Part shown: piece by piece, positions 35,247-45,370 of the stretch
How positions within the stretch are numbered: the first letter of the stretch is position 1
How the letters are laid out: every line of letters begins with the position of its first letter
Source of the DNA: Thiotrichaceae bacterium UBA7357
Lineage (GTDB): Bacteria > Pseudomonadota > Gammaproteobacteria > Eutrophobiales > Eutrophobiaceae
NCBI GenBank assembly: GCA_002470825.1
Contig: DKOR01000018.1
Location: 28,246 to 92,245, forward strand
Direction: 5' to 3'
Length of the DNA: 64,000 nucleotides
The notes under the pieces: model-generated
Databases searched by the model: none
What the model saw: only the letters and a program-made list of their open reading frames with translations
Told to the model about the DNA's origin: nothing
Program-made: the position numbers and the translations under genes

Positions 35247-38200
35247 TTAATCAAGCCAAGTTTGTGCATTCAGGAACATTTTCATCCATGGACTATACTC
35301 GTTGTTCCATTTTGAAGGCAAATAAGAAAATTGTTTACGTAAGAATACACGTTCGGGATGAGGCATCATGATGGTAATACGGCCATCATCGTTTGTAAGC
35401 CCGGTCAATCCATTAACGGAACCATTAGGATTAAGAGGATAACTCTCTGTCGATACTCCTGAATTATCAATATAGCGCATAGCAGCATTTATAATTAAAT
35501 CTGTAGGTTCGTATGAAACACGCCCTTCGGCATGAGCAACTACGACAGGAATTTTAGAACCAGCCATGTCCTTGAATAGAATGGAAGGTGATTCTATGAT
35601 TTCTACCATCACTAATCGCGCTTCAAATTGCTCTGATTGATTGCGAATGAAATTAGGCCATAATGATGCGCCTGGTATCAAGTCACGTAGTTGTGAAATC
35701 ATCTGGCATCCATTACATACACCAAGGGAGAATGTGTTAGTACGGTTAAAAAATGTTTCAAACATCTTACTGATATAATCACTGTACAAAATAGATTTTG
35801 CCCAACCACCACCAGCGCCCAAGACATCACCATATGAGAATCCACCACAGGCAACTAGTCCATTAAACGAATCAAGTTTGATTTGACCGTCAATCAAGTC
35901 TTGCATGTGCACATCAATACATTCAAATCCGGCACGATCAAACGCAGCAGCCATTTCTAATTGACCATTAACTCCTTGTTCTCGCAGTATTGCCATCTTT
36001 GGTTTTGCATTAGTATTGATAAAAGAAAGTACATTACTTTCGAATGCAAATGTCGTGTTGAGGAATAAACCAGAATCATTTTCATTGCCTATTTGATCAA
36101 GTTCCTTTTTTGCACACTCAGGATTATCGCGTAGAGATTGAATTTGAAAACTAGTAGAGGACCATTTTTTATGTAGCTCATTAATGGGTGACTCTAGGTG
36201 GGTTGACTTACCTTGTTTTAGTCTAAATGTATAATCATTATTGATTATGCCTATAGTATGAAGTGATTGTTCCTCTATGCCAGCACTTATGAAAGTTTGT
36301 TTTACAATGTGTTGATGTACACGCTTTATTTGAATAACTGCACCAAGCTCTTCATTAAATAAATAGGCGATAATGTTCTTAGTCTTTGCAAGTTCAATAT
36401 CAATGCCGGTGTGACCAGCAAATGCCATTTCAGCCAAGGTGACAAACAGGCCCCCATCCGAACGATCATGATATGCGAGAATATAATCTGATTCATTGAG
36501 GATCTGTAAGGCTTTGAAAAAGCCGATTAGTAAAATTGGATCATCTAGATCAGGTGTTTCACAACCGAATTGTTCATAAACTTGGCATAGTGCAGAGCCA
36601 GCGAGACGCTGTTTGCCATTGGCTAAATCAATATAGATTAAAACTGTATCATCATCTTGTTGTAATTGAGGTGTCAATGATTGGCGAACATCTACGACAC
36701 GAGCAAAGGCCGTAATATTTAATGATAAAGGTGATGTTACTTTCTGTTGCTGATTATTTTCAGTCCAAATAGTATTCATCGACAAAGAATCTTTGCCGAC
36801 AGGTATAGCAATGTTAAGTTCTTTACAAAGATCACTAATAGCAGCAACGGTGGTATAAAGTTTTGCGTCTTGACCAGGTTCACCACAGGCTGCCATCCAG
36901 TTTGCTGAAAGAGCGATATCTTCTAGTTTGATAATACGTGCTGCACTAATATTCATTATGGCTTCAGCAATTGCCATTCTTCCGGAAGCGGCTGCATTGG
37001 TAATAGCTAGCGGAGCACGTTCACCAATTGCCATCGCTTCGCCGATATAGTCATAATAAGAAGAGCTGGTAACCGCACAATCTGCTACGGGTACTTGCCA
37101 AGGGCCGACCATCTGATCACGTACAACCAATCCAGAAACAGAACGATCACTAATTGTAATTAAAAAACTTTTACTGGCAACTGTGGGTAGTTGTAGAACA
37201 CGATTAATTGATTCTTGTAAGTCTAATATTGAAGTATCAAATTCAGAATTTTGGGTAGTTTCACTCTGCGCATCACGTTGCATGCTTGGCATCTTGCCAA
37301 GTAATACAGATATTGGAATATCAATCGCTTGATTATTAAAGTGCGTGTCGTTTAAAACAAGTTGTTCTTTTTCAGTTGCATCGCCGAGTATCGCATAGGG
37401 AGCGCGCTCTCGTTTGCAAAGTGATATGAAGCGGTCAAGTTGTTCAGAAGCAATGGCAAGGACGTACCGTTCTTGAGCCTCGTTACACCAAACACCCATC
37501 GGCGACATGCCGGGTTCATCATTAGGAATCTCTCGTAATTCCAGTTGTGCGCCACGATTACTAGCACTAACGAGCTCAGGCATGGCATTGGATAGACCAC
37601 CAGCGCCAACATCGTGAATACTAATAATTGGGTTGTTATCACTTAGTGCCCAGCATCGATCGATGACTTCCTGACAACGTCGTTCCATCTCAGCATTATC
37701 GCGTTGCACAGAAGCAAAATCTAGTGAAGCGTTACTTGAACCTGAAGCCATTGATGAGGCTGCGCCACCACCAAGTCCAATCAACATTGCCGGACCACCT
37801 AATACTATTAGTTTTGCTCCTGTAGGAATGTCTTGTTTATGCACATCTGATTCGCGAATCATGCCGTAACCGCCAGCAAGCATGATTGGTTTATGATAGC
37901 CGTAAATTAAAGATTCATCTCTTCGTTGTTCATAGGTACGGAAATAACCACACAATGCCGGGCGACCAAATTCATTATTATACGTTGCCGCTCCAATGGG
38001 CCCTTCAATCATAATATCCAAAGCAGATACAATATGCTCTGGTTTACCATTATTTTTTTCCCACGCTTGTTCAAATCCGGGGATTTTTAAATTTGATACT
38101 GCAAAGCCGCATAGTCCTGCCTTTGGTTTTGCGCCACGCCCAGTTGCTGCTTCGTCACGAATTTCTCCGCCAGAACCAGTTGCTGCACCTGAGTAGGGCG

Positions 38201-39116
38201 ATATTGCAGTTGGATGATTATGTGTTTCTACCTTCATCAGAATGTGGATATCTTCATCATGATAGCCATAGTGATGATTATTCGGATTAGTAAAAAAACG
38301 TGCACCATTAAAACCTGCCATAATGGCAGCATTATCGTGGTAAGCAGAAAGCACACCCCCTGGACTGGCTTCATGGGTTTGTTTTATCATGTTAAACAAG
38401 GAGTGTTCTTGTTTAACATTATCAATAGTCCATTCAGCGTTGAAGATTTTGTGCCTGCAATGCTCAGAATTTGCTTGAGCAAACATCATTAATTCTACAT
38501 CTGTTGGATTACGACCCAATTTCTCGAACGAGGTAAATAAGTAATCTATCTCATCATTTGATAAAGCCAAGCCCATTTTAGTGTTGGCTGTTTCCAATGC
38601 AGCAATGCCAACGTTCATTATATCAACCTGATTTAATTCGGCGGGTTCAGTAATAGAAAATAAAGCATTGGCACCATTCTCATCAGGTATGAGTATTTCT
38701 GTCATTCGATCATGTAAAAGGGGGCTGAGTCCTACTATTTGTTCTTCATCAAGTTTGTTTCCTTCACTTAACTGAAATGAGTAAACCCTTCCGCGTTCAA
38801 CACGTTTTATTTTCTCCAGCCCCGAGTTATGAACAATATCGCTTGCCTTACTAGACCAGGGAGAGATTGTACCGGGTCTTGGTATAATAATGAGTTTGAA
38901 TAAATTGTCAGGATTATGCTTCTTTTCTATGCCGTAACTCATTAGAGCATTAAGCTGGTGCATTTCTTTTTGATTAAGATTCGCACTATTTTCAACGAAG
39001 TGGACATAATGCGATTCAACTGAGCTAATTGCCGGTACGCAATATTGCAAGGCAGAAAGAAGTTTACCGACACGAAAGTTAGAAAGGGCGTTACCGCCTG
39101 ACAGTATTAGCATCAA
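35247..39116 (-). CDS. purL: Phosphoribosylformylglycinamidine synthase (single-chain)
   Basis: PurL converts FGAR, glutamine and ATP to FGAM in purine synthesis. The 1289-residue protein is the long proteobacterial form: N-terminal PurS-like part, synthetase domain with THNHPTAISPYSGAATGSGG and GRGAKPKAGLCGFAVS, and a C-terminal class I glutaminase with GGFSYGDVLGAGGGWAKS, the nucleophile in SLGVCNGCQMIS, and MPHPERVF. Transcribed after the secretin-like gene (72 bp) and possibly with purB. Confidence 0.96.
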   Translation of the reverse strand: MMLILSGGNALSNFRVGKLLSALQYCVPAISSVESHYVHFVENSANLNQKEMHQLNALMSYGIEKKHNPDNLFKLIIIPRPGTISPWSSKASDIVHNSGLEKIKRVERGRVYSFQLSEGNKLDEEQIVGLSPLLHDRMTEILIPDENGANALFSITEPAELNQVDIMNVGIAALETANTKMGLALSNDEIDYLFTSFEKLGRNPTDVELMMFAQANSEHCRHKIFNAEWTIDNVKQEHSLFNMIKQTHEASPGGVLSAYHDNAAIMAGFNGARFFTNPNNHHYGYHDEDIHILMKVETHNHPTAISPYSGAATGSGGEIRDEAATGRGAKPKAGLCGFAVSNLKIPGFEQAWEKNNGKPEHIVSALDIMIEGPIGAATYNNEFGRPALCGYFRTYEQRRDESLIYGYHKPIMLAGGYGMIRESDVHKQDIPTGAKLIVLGGPAMLIGLGGGAASSMASGSSNASLDFASVQRDNAEMERRCQEVIDRCWALSDNNPIISIHDVGAGGLSNAMPELVSASNRGAQLELREIPNDEPGMSPMGVWCNEAQERYVLAIASEQLDRFISLCKRERAPYAILGDATEKEQLVLNDTHFNNQAIDIPISVLLGKMPSMQRDAQSETTQNSEFDTSILDLQESINRVLQLPTVASKSFLITISDRSVSGLVVRDQMVGPWQVPVADCAVTSSSYYDYIGEAMAIGERAPLAITNAAASGRMAIAEAIMNISAARIIKLEDIALSANWMAACGEPGQDAKLYTTVAAISDLCKELNIAIPVGKDSLSMNTIWTENNQQQKVTSPLSLNITAFARVVDVRQSLTPQLQQDDDTVLIYIDLANGKQRLAGSALCQVYEQFGCETPDLDDPILLIGFFKALQILNESDYILAYHDRSDGGLFVTLAEMAFAGHTGIDIELAKTKNIIAYLFNEELGAVIQIKRVHQHIVKQTFISAGIEEQSLHTIGIINNDYTFRLKQGKSTHLESPINELHKKWSSTSFQIQSLRDNPECAKKELDQIGNENDSGLFLNTTFAFESNVLSFINTNAKPKMAILREQGVNGQLEMAAAFDRAGFECIDVHMQDLIDGQIKLDSFNGLVACGGFSYGDVLGAGGGWAKSILYSDYISKMFETFFNRTNTFSLGVCNGCQMISQLRDLIPGASLWPNFIRNQSEQFEARLVMVEIIESPSILFKDMAGSKIPVVVAHAEGRVSYEPTDLIINAAMRYIDNSGVSTESYPLNPNGSVNGLTGLTNDDGRITIMMPHPERVFLRKQFSYLPSKWNNEYSPWMKMFLNAQTWLD

Positions 39117-39188
39117 ACCTTAGATCATTATTAAGTGAAGGATATTGAGTCATACTATTTTATCAGCCTATGATGAATCACGCGAAAT

Positions 39189-40052
39189 TTATTTAACTTC
39201 TTCAACCTTAATTAAAATATTTTTCTGTTTTTGCTTTCGTCGATTTGTACTAATCGAGTTCTTTTTCGAGCTATTATTGTAATGTTGGGCGGCCCCACCG
39301 ACTGGTATCCATTTGCCCAATTGACCTTTTGCGGTAGTTTCTACATTTTGTATATCAAATATTGCCACTTGATTTGGACTGACATGGGAGAACTTAGAGG
39401 ATATCATTAGAGTGACATTATCGCCTCGGAGTCTGGGTAAGATATAGAAGCCGGATTCTATGTCTCGATATTCCACACCATCCTGGACCACTACGCCATC
39501 GCCAGTGACAAATGCAGTTTGATTAGGAATTGGGACAGATTGACCCGTACTAATAAAGGTCGACTGACCTTCTAGTACTTGAACACGGAAAACATTTCTA
39601 TCTTCCAGTCTCGATCGGGTTTCCATTTGGCGATAGCGAACGACATTATCCTCGCTTTCTCTAGCCTGTATGATTGTGCCGCCATAATCCGCATCGGGTG
39701 ATTTTATCTTGACATCTCTTGTGCTATAGCCCCCGGAAAGCCCACTTTGCTGAATATTGAGATTAATATCGACATCTTGTTTGACGCTGATCATTAAACG
39801 GCGCGGGACACTATCAATCTGTGCAAGAACTTGCTTTATTTGTTTTAGGTTTGAAGGAGTAGTCTTAACAATTAATTTATTGCTTATCCCAGTTACGGTA
39901 CCACCCTTAACAACTAATGGTTTGAGAATTGGAATGACATCTCCGACTTGTCTGTTTTGCATGGTTATGGTTTCGATCTTCATCGATTCCGCCGTAAGGG
40001 CGGGGCTGTTAACGATGATAAATAACAGTGCAAGGTGAATTAGTATTTTCAA
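39189..40052 (-). CDS. Secretin-like periplasmic protein (NolW-type N domain)
   Basis: A 287-residue exported protein: signal peptide (1 to about 21, ending PALTAES), then a secretin N1/NolW-like domain with VIPILKPLVVKGGTVTGISN and PRRLMISVKQDVDINLNI (about 36-108), then a short secretin-like region with STGQSVPIPNQ and GFYILPRL. The tail is Lys/Gln rich. It is far too short to form a full outer-membrane gate. The start is TTG, in the overlap TTGA with the stop of the upstream DUF7931-like gene, so the two are translationally coupled. Role unknown; possibly a pilus or envelope assembly factor. Confidence 0.7.
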   Translation of the reverse strand: MKILIHLALLFIIVNSPALTAESMKIETITMQNRQVGDVIPILKPLVVKGGTVTGISNKLIVKTTPSNLKQIKQVLAQIDSVPRRLMISVKQDVDINLNIQQSGLSGGYSTRDVKIKSPDADYGGTIIQARESEDNVVRYRQMETRSRLEDRNVFRVQVLEGQSTFISTGQSVPIPNQTAFVTGDGVVVQDGVEYRDIESGFYILPRLRGDNVTLMISSKFSHVSPNQVAIFDIQNVETTAKGQLGKWIPVGGAAQHYNNSSKKNSISTNRRKQKQKNILIKVEEVK

Positions 40053-40564
40053 ATGAGGATCCTTCTAAAATTGGGGTCTGGTTCTGAGGTTGCCCACATA
40101 CAATCAAACACATTTAGCATATTCTTCGACCCGCGACGGTCATTGAAGTTAACAATTCCTGTATATCGCTCCGCACTTTCTCGAAACAGATACCCTACTA
40201 CATCAGCAATCAGCACCGCTTTATTGTATTTTATGTATTGTGACGAAGGTTTACGTATTTCGATATAACTGCTTAATTTTCTTGCTAATTCAACGAGTTT
40301 ATGTCCACGGCGTACTATTAATGTTGGTTCAAAGGTGAGAATACGAATATCGACATATCGTCCTTTTAATGCCAATTGCTTGATTGCTTCCACAAATTCA
40401 GTTTGATCGTATACGAATGGGTCCAGTTGATGGGAAATAATGGCTAGTTTCAACCCGCATTGTTTTACCAGTGCTAATGCCGCATCCGCATTTTCTTGGC
40501 GAGTCTCGACCTTGCTAGCATCACTTGTGGATGCACCTAGGATGTATTCATCAAGATTTCTCAT
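40049..40564 (-). CDS. DUF7931-like protein (phospholipase-D-like fold)
   Basis: A 171-residue soluble protein. The segment LAIISHQLDPFVYDQTEF with EAIKQLALKGRYVDIRIL resembles the strand-helix pattern of phospholipase-D-like domains, and NFNDRRGSKNMLNVFDCMW is conserved-looking. It resembles the DUF7931 family, often found near acyltransferase or purine genes in gammaproteobacteria. No HxK catalytic motif is visible, so enzymatic activity is doubtful. It lies 26 bp after purB and overlaps the secretin-like gene by TTGA. Confidence 0.55.
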   Translation of the reverse strand: MRNLDEYILGASTSDASKVETRQENADAALALVKQCGLKLAIISHQLDPFVYDQTEFVEAIKQLALKGRYVDIRILTFEPTLIVRRGHKLVELARKLSSYIEIRKPSSQYIKYNKAVLIADVVGYLFRESAERYTGIVNFNDRRGSKNMLNVFDCMWATSEPDPNFRRILI

Positions 40565-40590
40565 TTTCGCTTCTTTACCTAATATCTTTA

Positions 40591-41967
40591 TTATTTTTTA
40601 GAGACCAGCTTGGCTTGATCTTCAGCATTTCCTGTATAATTTTGTGGGGTAAGTCCTTGTAATTGTTGTTTAACAATATCGGGTAAATCAAGTTGTTGAA
40701 TAAATTTTTGCAGTGTTGCTTGATTAATATTTTGTCCACGAGTTAATACTTTTAATTGCTCATAAGCATCATCAATACCATGACGACGCATTAAAGTTTG
40801 TATTGGCTCAGCTAAAACCTCCCATGACTGTTCTAGATCATCATTAATCGCCTTATGATTAATATCTAATTTTGATAAACCCTTAACGCAAGAATCAAAA
40901 GCGATAAGAGTATGAGCAATGCCTACGCCCATATTTCTCAAAACGGTAGAATCCGTCAGGTCACGTTGCCAGCGGGAAATTGGTAGCTTTTGTGCAAGGT
41001 GTTCAAAGATGCTATTTGCTAGCCCCAAATTACCTTCGGCATTTTCAAAATCTATTGGGTTGACCTTGTGTGGCATGGTGGAAGAACCGATTTCACCTTC
41101 TTTTAATTTCAGCTTGAAATATCCTAGAGATATATAACTCCAGATATCGCGGCTTAAATCAATCAGGATAGTATTTATACGCATCAAGACATGGAAATAT
41201 TCTGCCATATAATCATGCGATTCGATTTGGGTGGTGTGTGGGTTCCAGTTTAACCCAAGTCCTTCGACAAATTCTTTTGATAGTGACATCCAGTCTAGGT
41301 CAGGGTAAGCCGATAGATGTGCATTAAAATTACCGACAGCACCATTCATCTTCCCCAGTATCTCTATTTTTTCTAATTGTGATTGCTGTCGCGACAAACG
41401 ATGTACATACACAGCAAACTCTTTACCCAGCGTTGTTGGTGAGGCCGTCTGGCCATGTGTTCTACAGAGCATTGGTAAAGCAGCATGAGTATTTACCAAT
41501 GCTTGCATATTAGATATGAGGCCTTGCAATTTTTCTACTAGAATAGATTCTCGTGCTTCTTTTAGCATTAATGCATGACTCAGATTATTGATGTCTTCGG
41601 AGGTGCAGGCAAAATGAATAAACTGGCTCGCAGCGCTAAGAGAAGCATCGTTTTTAATCATATCACGAAGGAAATATTCGACAGCCTTTACATCATGATT
41701 GGTCGTTTTTTCAATTTCTTTGATTGCTTCAGCATCTACAATGGTAAAGTTATTTTTTATGCTGTCGAGTAAGTTTAGGGTAGCGGGTGAAAAGTTTTCT
41801 ACTTCAATGATCTCCGGGTGTTTTGCTAACGTTTTTAGCCACTCGATCTCGACCTGTACTCGAAATCGAAATAGTCCGTATTCACTAAATATCGGTCTTA
41901 ATGAATCGGTTTTGTTTTGATAACGGCCATCTATCGGAGAGATAGCGGTTAATGATGATAATTCCAT
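40591..41967 (-). CDS. purB: Adenylosuccinate lyase
   Basis: PurB acts twice in purine synthesis: it cleaves SAICAR to AICAR and adenylosuccinate to AMP, each releasing fumarate. The 458-residue protein is the E. coli-type form: AISPIDGRYQNKTDSLRP at the start, the catalytic histidine in CRTHGQTASPTTLGKE, and the signature GSSTMPHKVNPIDFENAEGN. It heads a minus-strand run with the DUF7931-like, secretin-like and purL genes. Confidence 0.97.
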   Translation of the reverse strand: MELSSLTAISPIDGRYQNKTDSLRPIFSEYGLFRFRVQVEIEWLKTLAKHPEIIEVENFSPATLNLLDSIKNNFTIVDAEAIKEIEKTTNHDVKAVEYFLRDMIKNDASLSAASQFIHFACTSEDINNLSHALMLKEARESILVEKLQGLISNMQALVNTHAALPMLCRTHGQTASPTTLGKEFAVYVHRLSRQQSQLEKIEILGKMNGAVGNFNAHLSAYPDLDWMSLSKEFVEGLGLNWNPHTTQIESHDYMAEYFHVLMRINTILIDLSRDIWSYISLGYFKLKLKEGEIGSSTMPHKVNPIDFENAEGNLGLANSIFEHLAQKLPISRWQRDLTDSTVLRNMGVGIAHTLIAFDSCVKGLSKLDINHKAINDDLEQSWEVLAEPIQTLMRRHGIDDAYEQLKVLTRGQNINQATLQKFIQQLDLPDIVKQQLQGLTPQNYTGNAEDQAKLVSKK

Positions 41968-42102
41968 AGCGACTCTCTTCAGTTGATTATGATTTAAGAT
42001 TATACATGGATTAGCACTTTGTTTGAGTCAATTATATCGTTCTAATCTGGATTCAAACAGTTAGCTAGAGAGTGTCTGTACCTACTACTTCTTTAAGTCT
42101 TC

Positions 42103-42483
42103 TTAAGGGTTCTTTATGTATTTATTTAAAATTACATATTGAATGCTTGGCAGTACAAATATAAAAAAACCAAATATTAAGTATATTGTGAGGAGCCTCC
42201 ATAATTCATTTAAAGATTGGAAATAGAGCATGATTAATATTCCAATTAGCATCAACAAACTTGCAGGGGTCATGGTTATTAAAATTGATTTTCTAGAATT
42301 GAATTGTTTCATTGCCAACATAAACAATCCCAAAAGAGATTGCAGGGCTAACATGAAATAAACTGGGATTAAATATACATATAACCATATCGCCTCTGAA
42401 TCTGAAGCAACTGCAGCCGATGAAATCAAACTAAAGCTCAGGCTTATGTTAATACTAAGGAGAAGGATTTGGAATTTTTTCAT
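42103..42483 (-). CDS. Small membrane protein of unknown function
   Basis: A 126-residue protein from the ATG at 42483, with a signal-like N-terminus (KKFQILLLSINISLSFSLIS, then AAVAS) and three further hydrophobic segments (about residues 32-54, 66-86, 95-118). Not recognised. An upstream ATG at 42531 would add 16 residues. It overlaps the end of the aldo/keto reductase gene by 29 bp on the same strand, which suggests coupling. Confidence 0.6.
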   Translation of the reverse strand: MKKFQILLLSINISLSFSLISSAAVASDSEAIWLYVYLIPVYFMLALQSLLGLFMLAMKQFNSRKSILITMTPASLLMLIGILIMLYFQSLNELWRLLTIYLIFGFFIFVLPSIQYVILNKYIKNP

Positions 42484-43495
42484 GAATAACTTCAATTGCC
42501 TTGATGATCTTTTTCGAGAGTTTGAGATCAATACTCTCGATATTACTTCTAAGTTGTTTCATGGATGTGGCACCAATAATGTTACTTGTCAAAAATGGTT
42601 GGCTATTCACAAAAGCTAATGCCATTTGCGCTGGGTCCAGATCATTTTCATGTGCTAGTTTGACATAAGCTTTGGTTGCCACATAGGCCTGTGGATTTGA
42701 ATAACGACTGAAACGATCCCACAAGACCAGCCGTGTGCCTGCTGGTCTTGCGCCGTTTAAAAATTTACCACTTAAGACGCCAAAGGCGAGCGGCGAGTAC
42801 GCCAATAAACCTGTCTGTTCACGGTGAGCAAATTCTGAAAGACCAATTTCAAAGGTACGATTCAATAAATTATAAGGATTCTGGATACTTACAATTCTGG
42901 GCAAGCCTTGTTCATCAGACAAACGAAGGTATTCAGCACAACCCCAAGGGGTTTCATTAGATATGCCAATCATTCTAATCTTACCGTCTTTAATCAAGCC
43001 ACCGAGCACATTTAATGTTTCTGCTATGGCGACCCCGTCTTTTTCAGGAACATGGTAATAACCTAAATTACCAAAATAATTGGTATCACGATCTGGCCAA
43101 TGTACTTGATAAAGATCTATATAGTCAGTTCGCAAACGTTTTAAAGTAGCATCAATAGCTTGGTGAATATTCCGTTTATCCAGCTTGACTTCACCTTCAC
43201 GCATGTAATCGACAAATGATTCGTTTCCGCAAACTTTACTTGCAATGATTAGTTTGTCGCGATCTAGTCTTTTAGCTAGCCATGTCCCTATATAGGTTTC
43301 AGTAAGACCTTGTGTTGTTTCTTTAGGAGGAACCGGGTACATTTCAGCGGTATCGATGAAATTAATTCCGGCATCCACTGCATAATCTAATTGCTGGTGC
43401 GCTTCGGCTTTGGTGTTTTGTTCACCCCATGTCATGGTGCCGAGGCAAATACGGCTTACTTCGATGTCGGTGTTACCTAGCTTTGTGAATTCCAT
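42455..43495 (-). CDS. tas: Aldo/keto reductase, Tas-like
   Basis: A 346-residue NADPH-dependent aldo/keto reductase. FTKLGNTDIEVSRICLGTMT starts the barrel; the catalytic tetrad lies in DTAEMYPVP (D48, Y53), KVCG (K) and DLYQVHWPDR (H). The insertion YPVPPKETTQGLTETYIGTW is typical of Tas proteins, which are general carbonyl reductases once linked to tyrosine-starved growth in E. coli. Divergent from pyrC, 66 bp away. Confidence 0.88.
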   Translation of the reverse strand: MEFTKLGNTDIEVSRICLGTMTWGEQNTKAEAHQQLDYAVDAGINFIDTAEMYPVPPKETTQGLTETYIGTWLAKRLDRDKLIIASKVCGNESFVDYMREGEVKLDKRNIHQAIDATLKRLRTDYIDLYQVHWPDRDTNYFGNLGYYHVPEKDGVAIAETLNVLGGLIKDGKIRMIGISNETPWGCAEYLRLSDEQGLPRIVSIQNPYNLLNRTFEIGLSEFAHREQTGLLAYSPLAFGVLSGKFLNGARPAGTRLVLWDRFSRYSNPQAYVATKAYVKLAHENDLDPAQMALAFVNSQPFLTSNIIGATSMKQLRSNIESIDLKLSKKIIKAIEVIHEKIPNPSP

Positions 43496-43561
43496 ATTGT
43501 GCTCTCATTGTAAAGTGTGTAGATACCTTTTATCTTTAATATGTAATAATTTCATCTATAT

Positions 43562-44596
43562 ATGCAAACGATAACCATAATAAAACCTGATGATTTCCAT
43601 CTTCACCTACGTGATGGTATTGCCTTGTCTACTGTGGCGAATCATACCGCAGCACAATTTTCGCGCGCTATAATAATGCCTAATCTTAATCCGCCTGTCG
43701 TTAATACAGAAATGGCACTGGCTTATAAGAAACGTATCTTACAGTGTGTTGATGGAAAATATAATTTCGAACCACTGATGACCTTATATCTCACAGATAA
43801 CACCTCAGTAAGCACGATAAAGACAGGAGCAGAGTCGAATATTATTAAAGCATTAAAGTATTATCCTTCCGGTGCGACTACTAATTCAGATCAAGGTGTA
43901 ACAGACATAAAGATGACCTATATGGCTCTCAATGCCATGATGGAAGATGGCTTGCCACTTTTGGTTCACGGTGAAGTAACAGGTGATGATGTCGATGTGT
44001 TTGACCGTGAAGCTGTATTCATAGATCAAGTCTTAATACCCTTGGTAAAGGATTTTCCTGAACTCAAGATAGTCTTTGAGCATATAACTACACGTGCTGC
44101 GGTTGATTTTGTTATGGAATCAAGTGATAAGATTGCAGCAACGATTACGCCGCAACATATACTCTTAAATAGAAATGATTTATTTAAAGGTGGCTTGCAA
44201 CCACATCATTATTGCCTGCCCATATTAAAGGCAGAAGATGATCGTCAAGCTGTTTCGGAAGCGGCGACGAGTGGTAATCCAAAATTTTTCCTTGGTACCG
44301 ATAGCGCGCCGCATACGCGAACTATGAAAGAAACCAGTTGTGGTTGTGCCGGTATTTATTCTGCGCTTAACGCACTAGAAATATACGTCGAAGCATTTGA
44401 CAGTGTAGGAAAACTAGACAAACTCGAAGCCTTCGCCAGTCACTATGGTGCAGACTATTACGACTTACCACGAAATATGGAACAAATGACCTTAATTAGA
44501 AATGAACAAGACATTCCCGATGTATTTCCACTTGGTGATGATGAAATAGTCCCCTTTCGCGCCGGAGGTACATGTTCATGGCAACTGAAGAAATAG
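43562..44596 (+). CDS. pyrC: Dihydroorotase (class II, PyrC type)
   Basis: PyrC closes carbamoyl-aspartate to dihydroorotate in pyrimidine synthesis. The 344-residue zinc amidohydrolase has the metal-ligand motif DDFHLHLRDG, the carboxylated lysine region ALKYYPSGATTNSDQGV, LVHGEVT, FEHITTRAAVDFV, and GTDSAPHTRTMKE with the catalytic aspartate. rnt begins inside its last codons (overlap up to 25 bp). Confidence 0.96.
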   Translation: MQTITIIKPDDFHLHLRDGIALSTVANHTAAQFSRAIIMPNLNPPVVNTEMALAYKKRILQCVDGKYNFEPLMTLYLTDNTSVSTIKTGAESNIIKALKYYPSGATTNSDQGVTDIKMTYMALNAMMEDGLPLLVHGEVTGDDVDVFDREAVFIDQVLIPLVKDFPELKIVFEHITTRAAVDFVMESSDKIAATITPQHILLNRNDLFKGGLQPHHYCLPILKAEDDRQAVSEAATSGNPKFFLGTDSAPHTRTMKETSCGCAGIYSALNALEIYVEAFDSVGKLDKLEAFASHYGADYYDLPRNMEQMTLIRNEQDIPDVFPLGDDEIVPFRAGGTCSWQLKK

Positions 44597-45231
44597 AAGA
44601 AGCAACTACTAAGGAAAAACCTGCTGTTGCAAGACGCTTTCGTGGATTTTTACCCGTTATTGTTGATGTAGAAACTGCTGGTTTTAATTCAGCTACCGAT
44701 GCGTTAATAGAAATCGCAGCTGTAACAGTGACTGTAAACGAAGAACACCACTGGTGTATTGATGAGGTTGTCTCCAAACATGTCAATCCATTTGAAGGTG
44801 CTAATCTTGATCAAGCTTCACTAGATTTTATTGGTGTTGATCCTAATCATCCTTTTCGCAAACAGATCGCCATTAGCGAAACTGAGGCCTTACACGAAGT
44901 ATTTAAACTGGTAAGAAAAAAAATAAAAGAACACAAATGCAGTCGCGCCATATTAGTTGGGCATAACGCTTCATTCGATCTTGGCTTTCTGAATGCTGCT
45001 GTTGAGCGTACACAGATCAAGCGTAATCCATTTCATCCCTTCAGTACCTTCGATACCGCAACTTTGGCGGGTCTTGCCTATGGACAAACAGTATTAGCAC
45101 GTGCAGCAGAAGAAGCAGGACTGAGATGGGATACCAGAGAAGCGCACTCTGCACGTTATGACGCAGAACAAACTGCATTATTGTTTTGTGAAATTGTTAA
45201 TCGATGGAATAAATATTCTCAAGCCTTTTGA
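44572..45231 (+). CDS. rnt: Ribonuclease T
   Basis: RNase T is a DEDDh 3'-5' exoribonuclease that trims tRNA and other stable RNA ends. The 219-residue protein has ExoI VIVDVETAGFNSATDALIEI, ExoII GHNASFDLGFLNAA and ExoIII EAHSARYDAEQTALLFCEI. Two starts are possible, 44572 or 44578, both inside pyrC; the first is used. The pyrC-rnt pair also occurs in Pseudomonas. It is intact, in contrast to the broken DEDDh gene at 15.6 kb. Confidence 0.95.
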   Translation: MFMATEEIEEATTKEKPAVARRFRGFLPVIVDVETAGFNSATDALIEIAAVTVTVNEEHHWCIDEVVSKHVNPFEGANLDQASLDFIGVDPNHPFRKQIAISETEALHEVFKLVRKKIKEHKCSRAILVGHNASFDLGFLNAAVERTQIKRNPFHPFSTFDTATLAGLAYGQTVLARAAEEAGLRWDTREAHSARYDAEQTALLFCEIVNRWNKYSQAF

Positions 45232-45370
45232 ACAAAGGAAATGAATAGATGTAAATATTTCGAGTGACTAGCTGTGGATAATCAATACTTAAGTGATTAT
45301 CATATTGACCATATAAACCTAACACACATAAAAATACAGGTTCAACTATTTATAGGTTGTAGGTACTAAT

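Noticed and set aside
35247..39116. Many short ORFs on either strand within purL, gyrA, ppc and other long genes
   Set aside because: They lie opposite or out of frame to clearly conserved proteins and lack ribosome sites.
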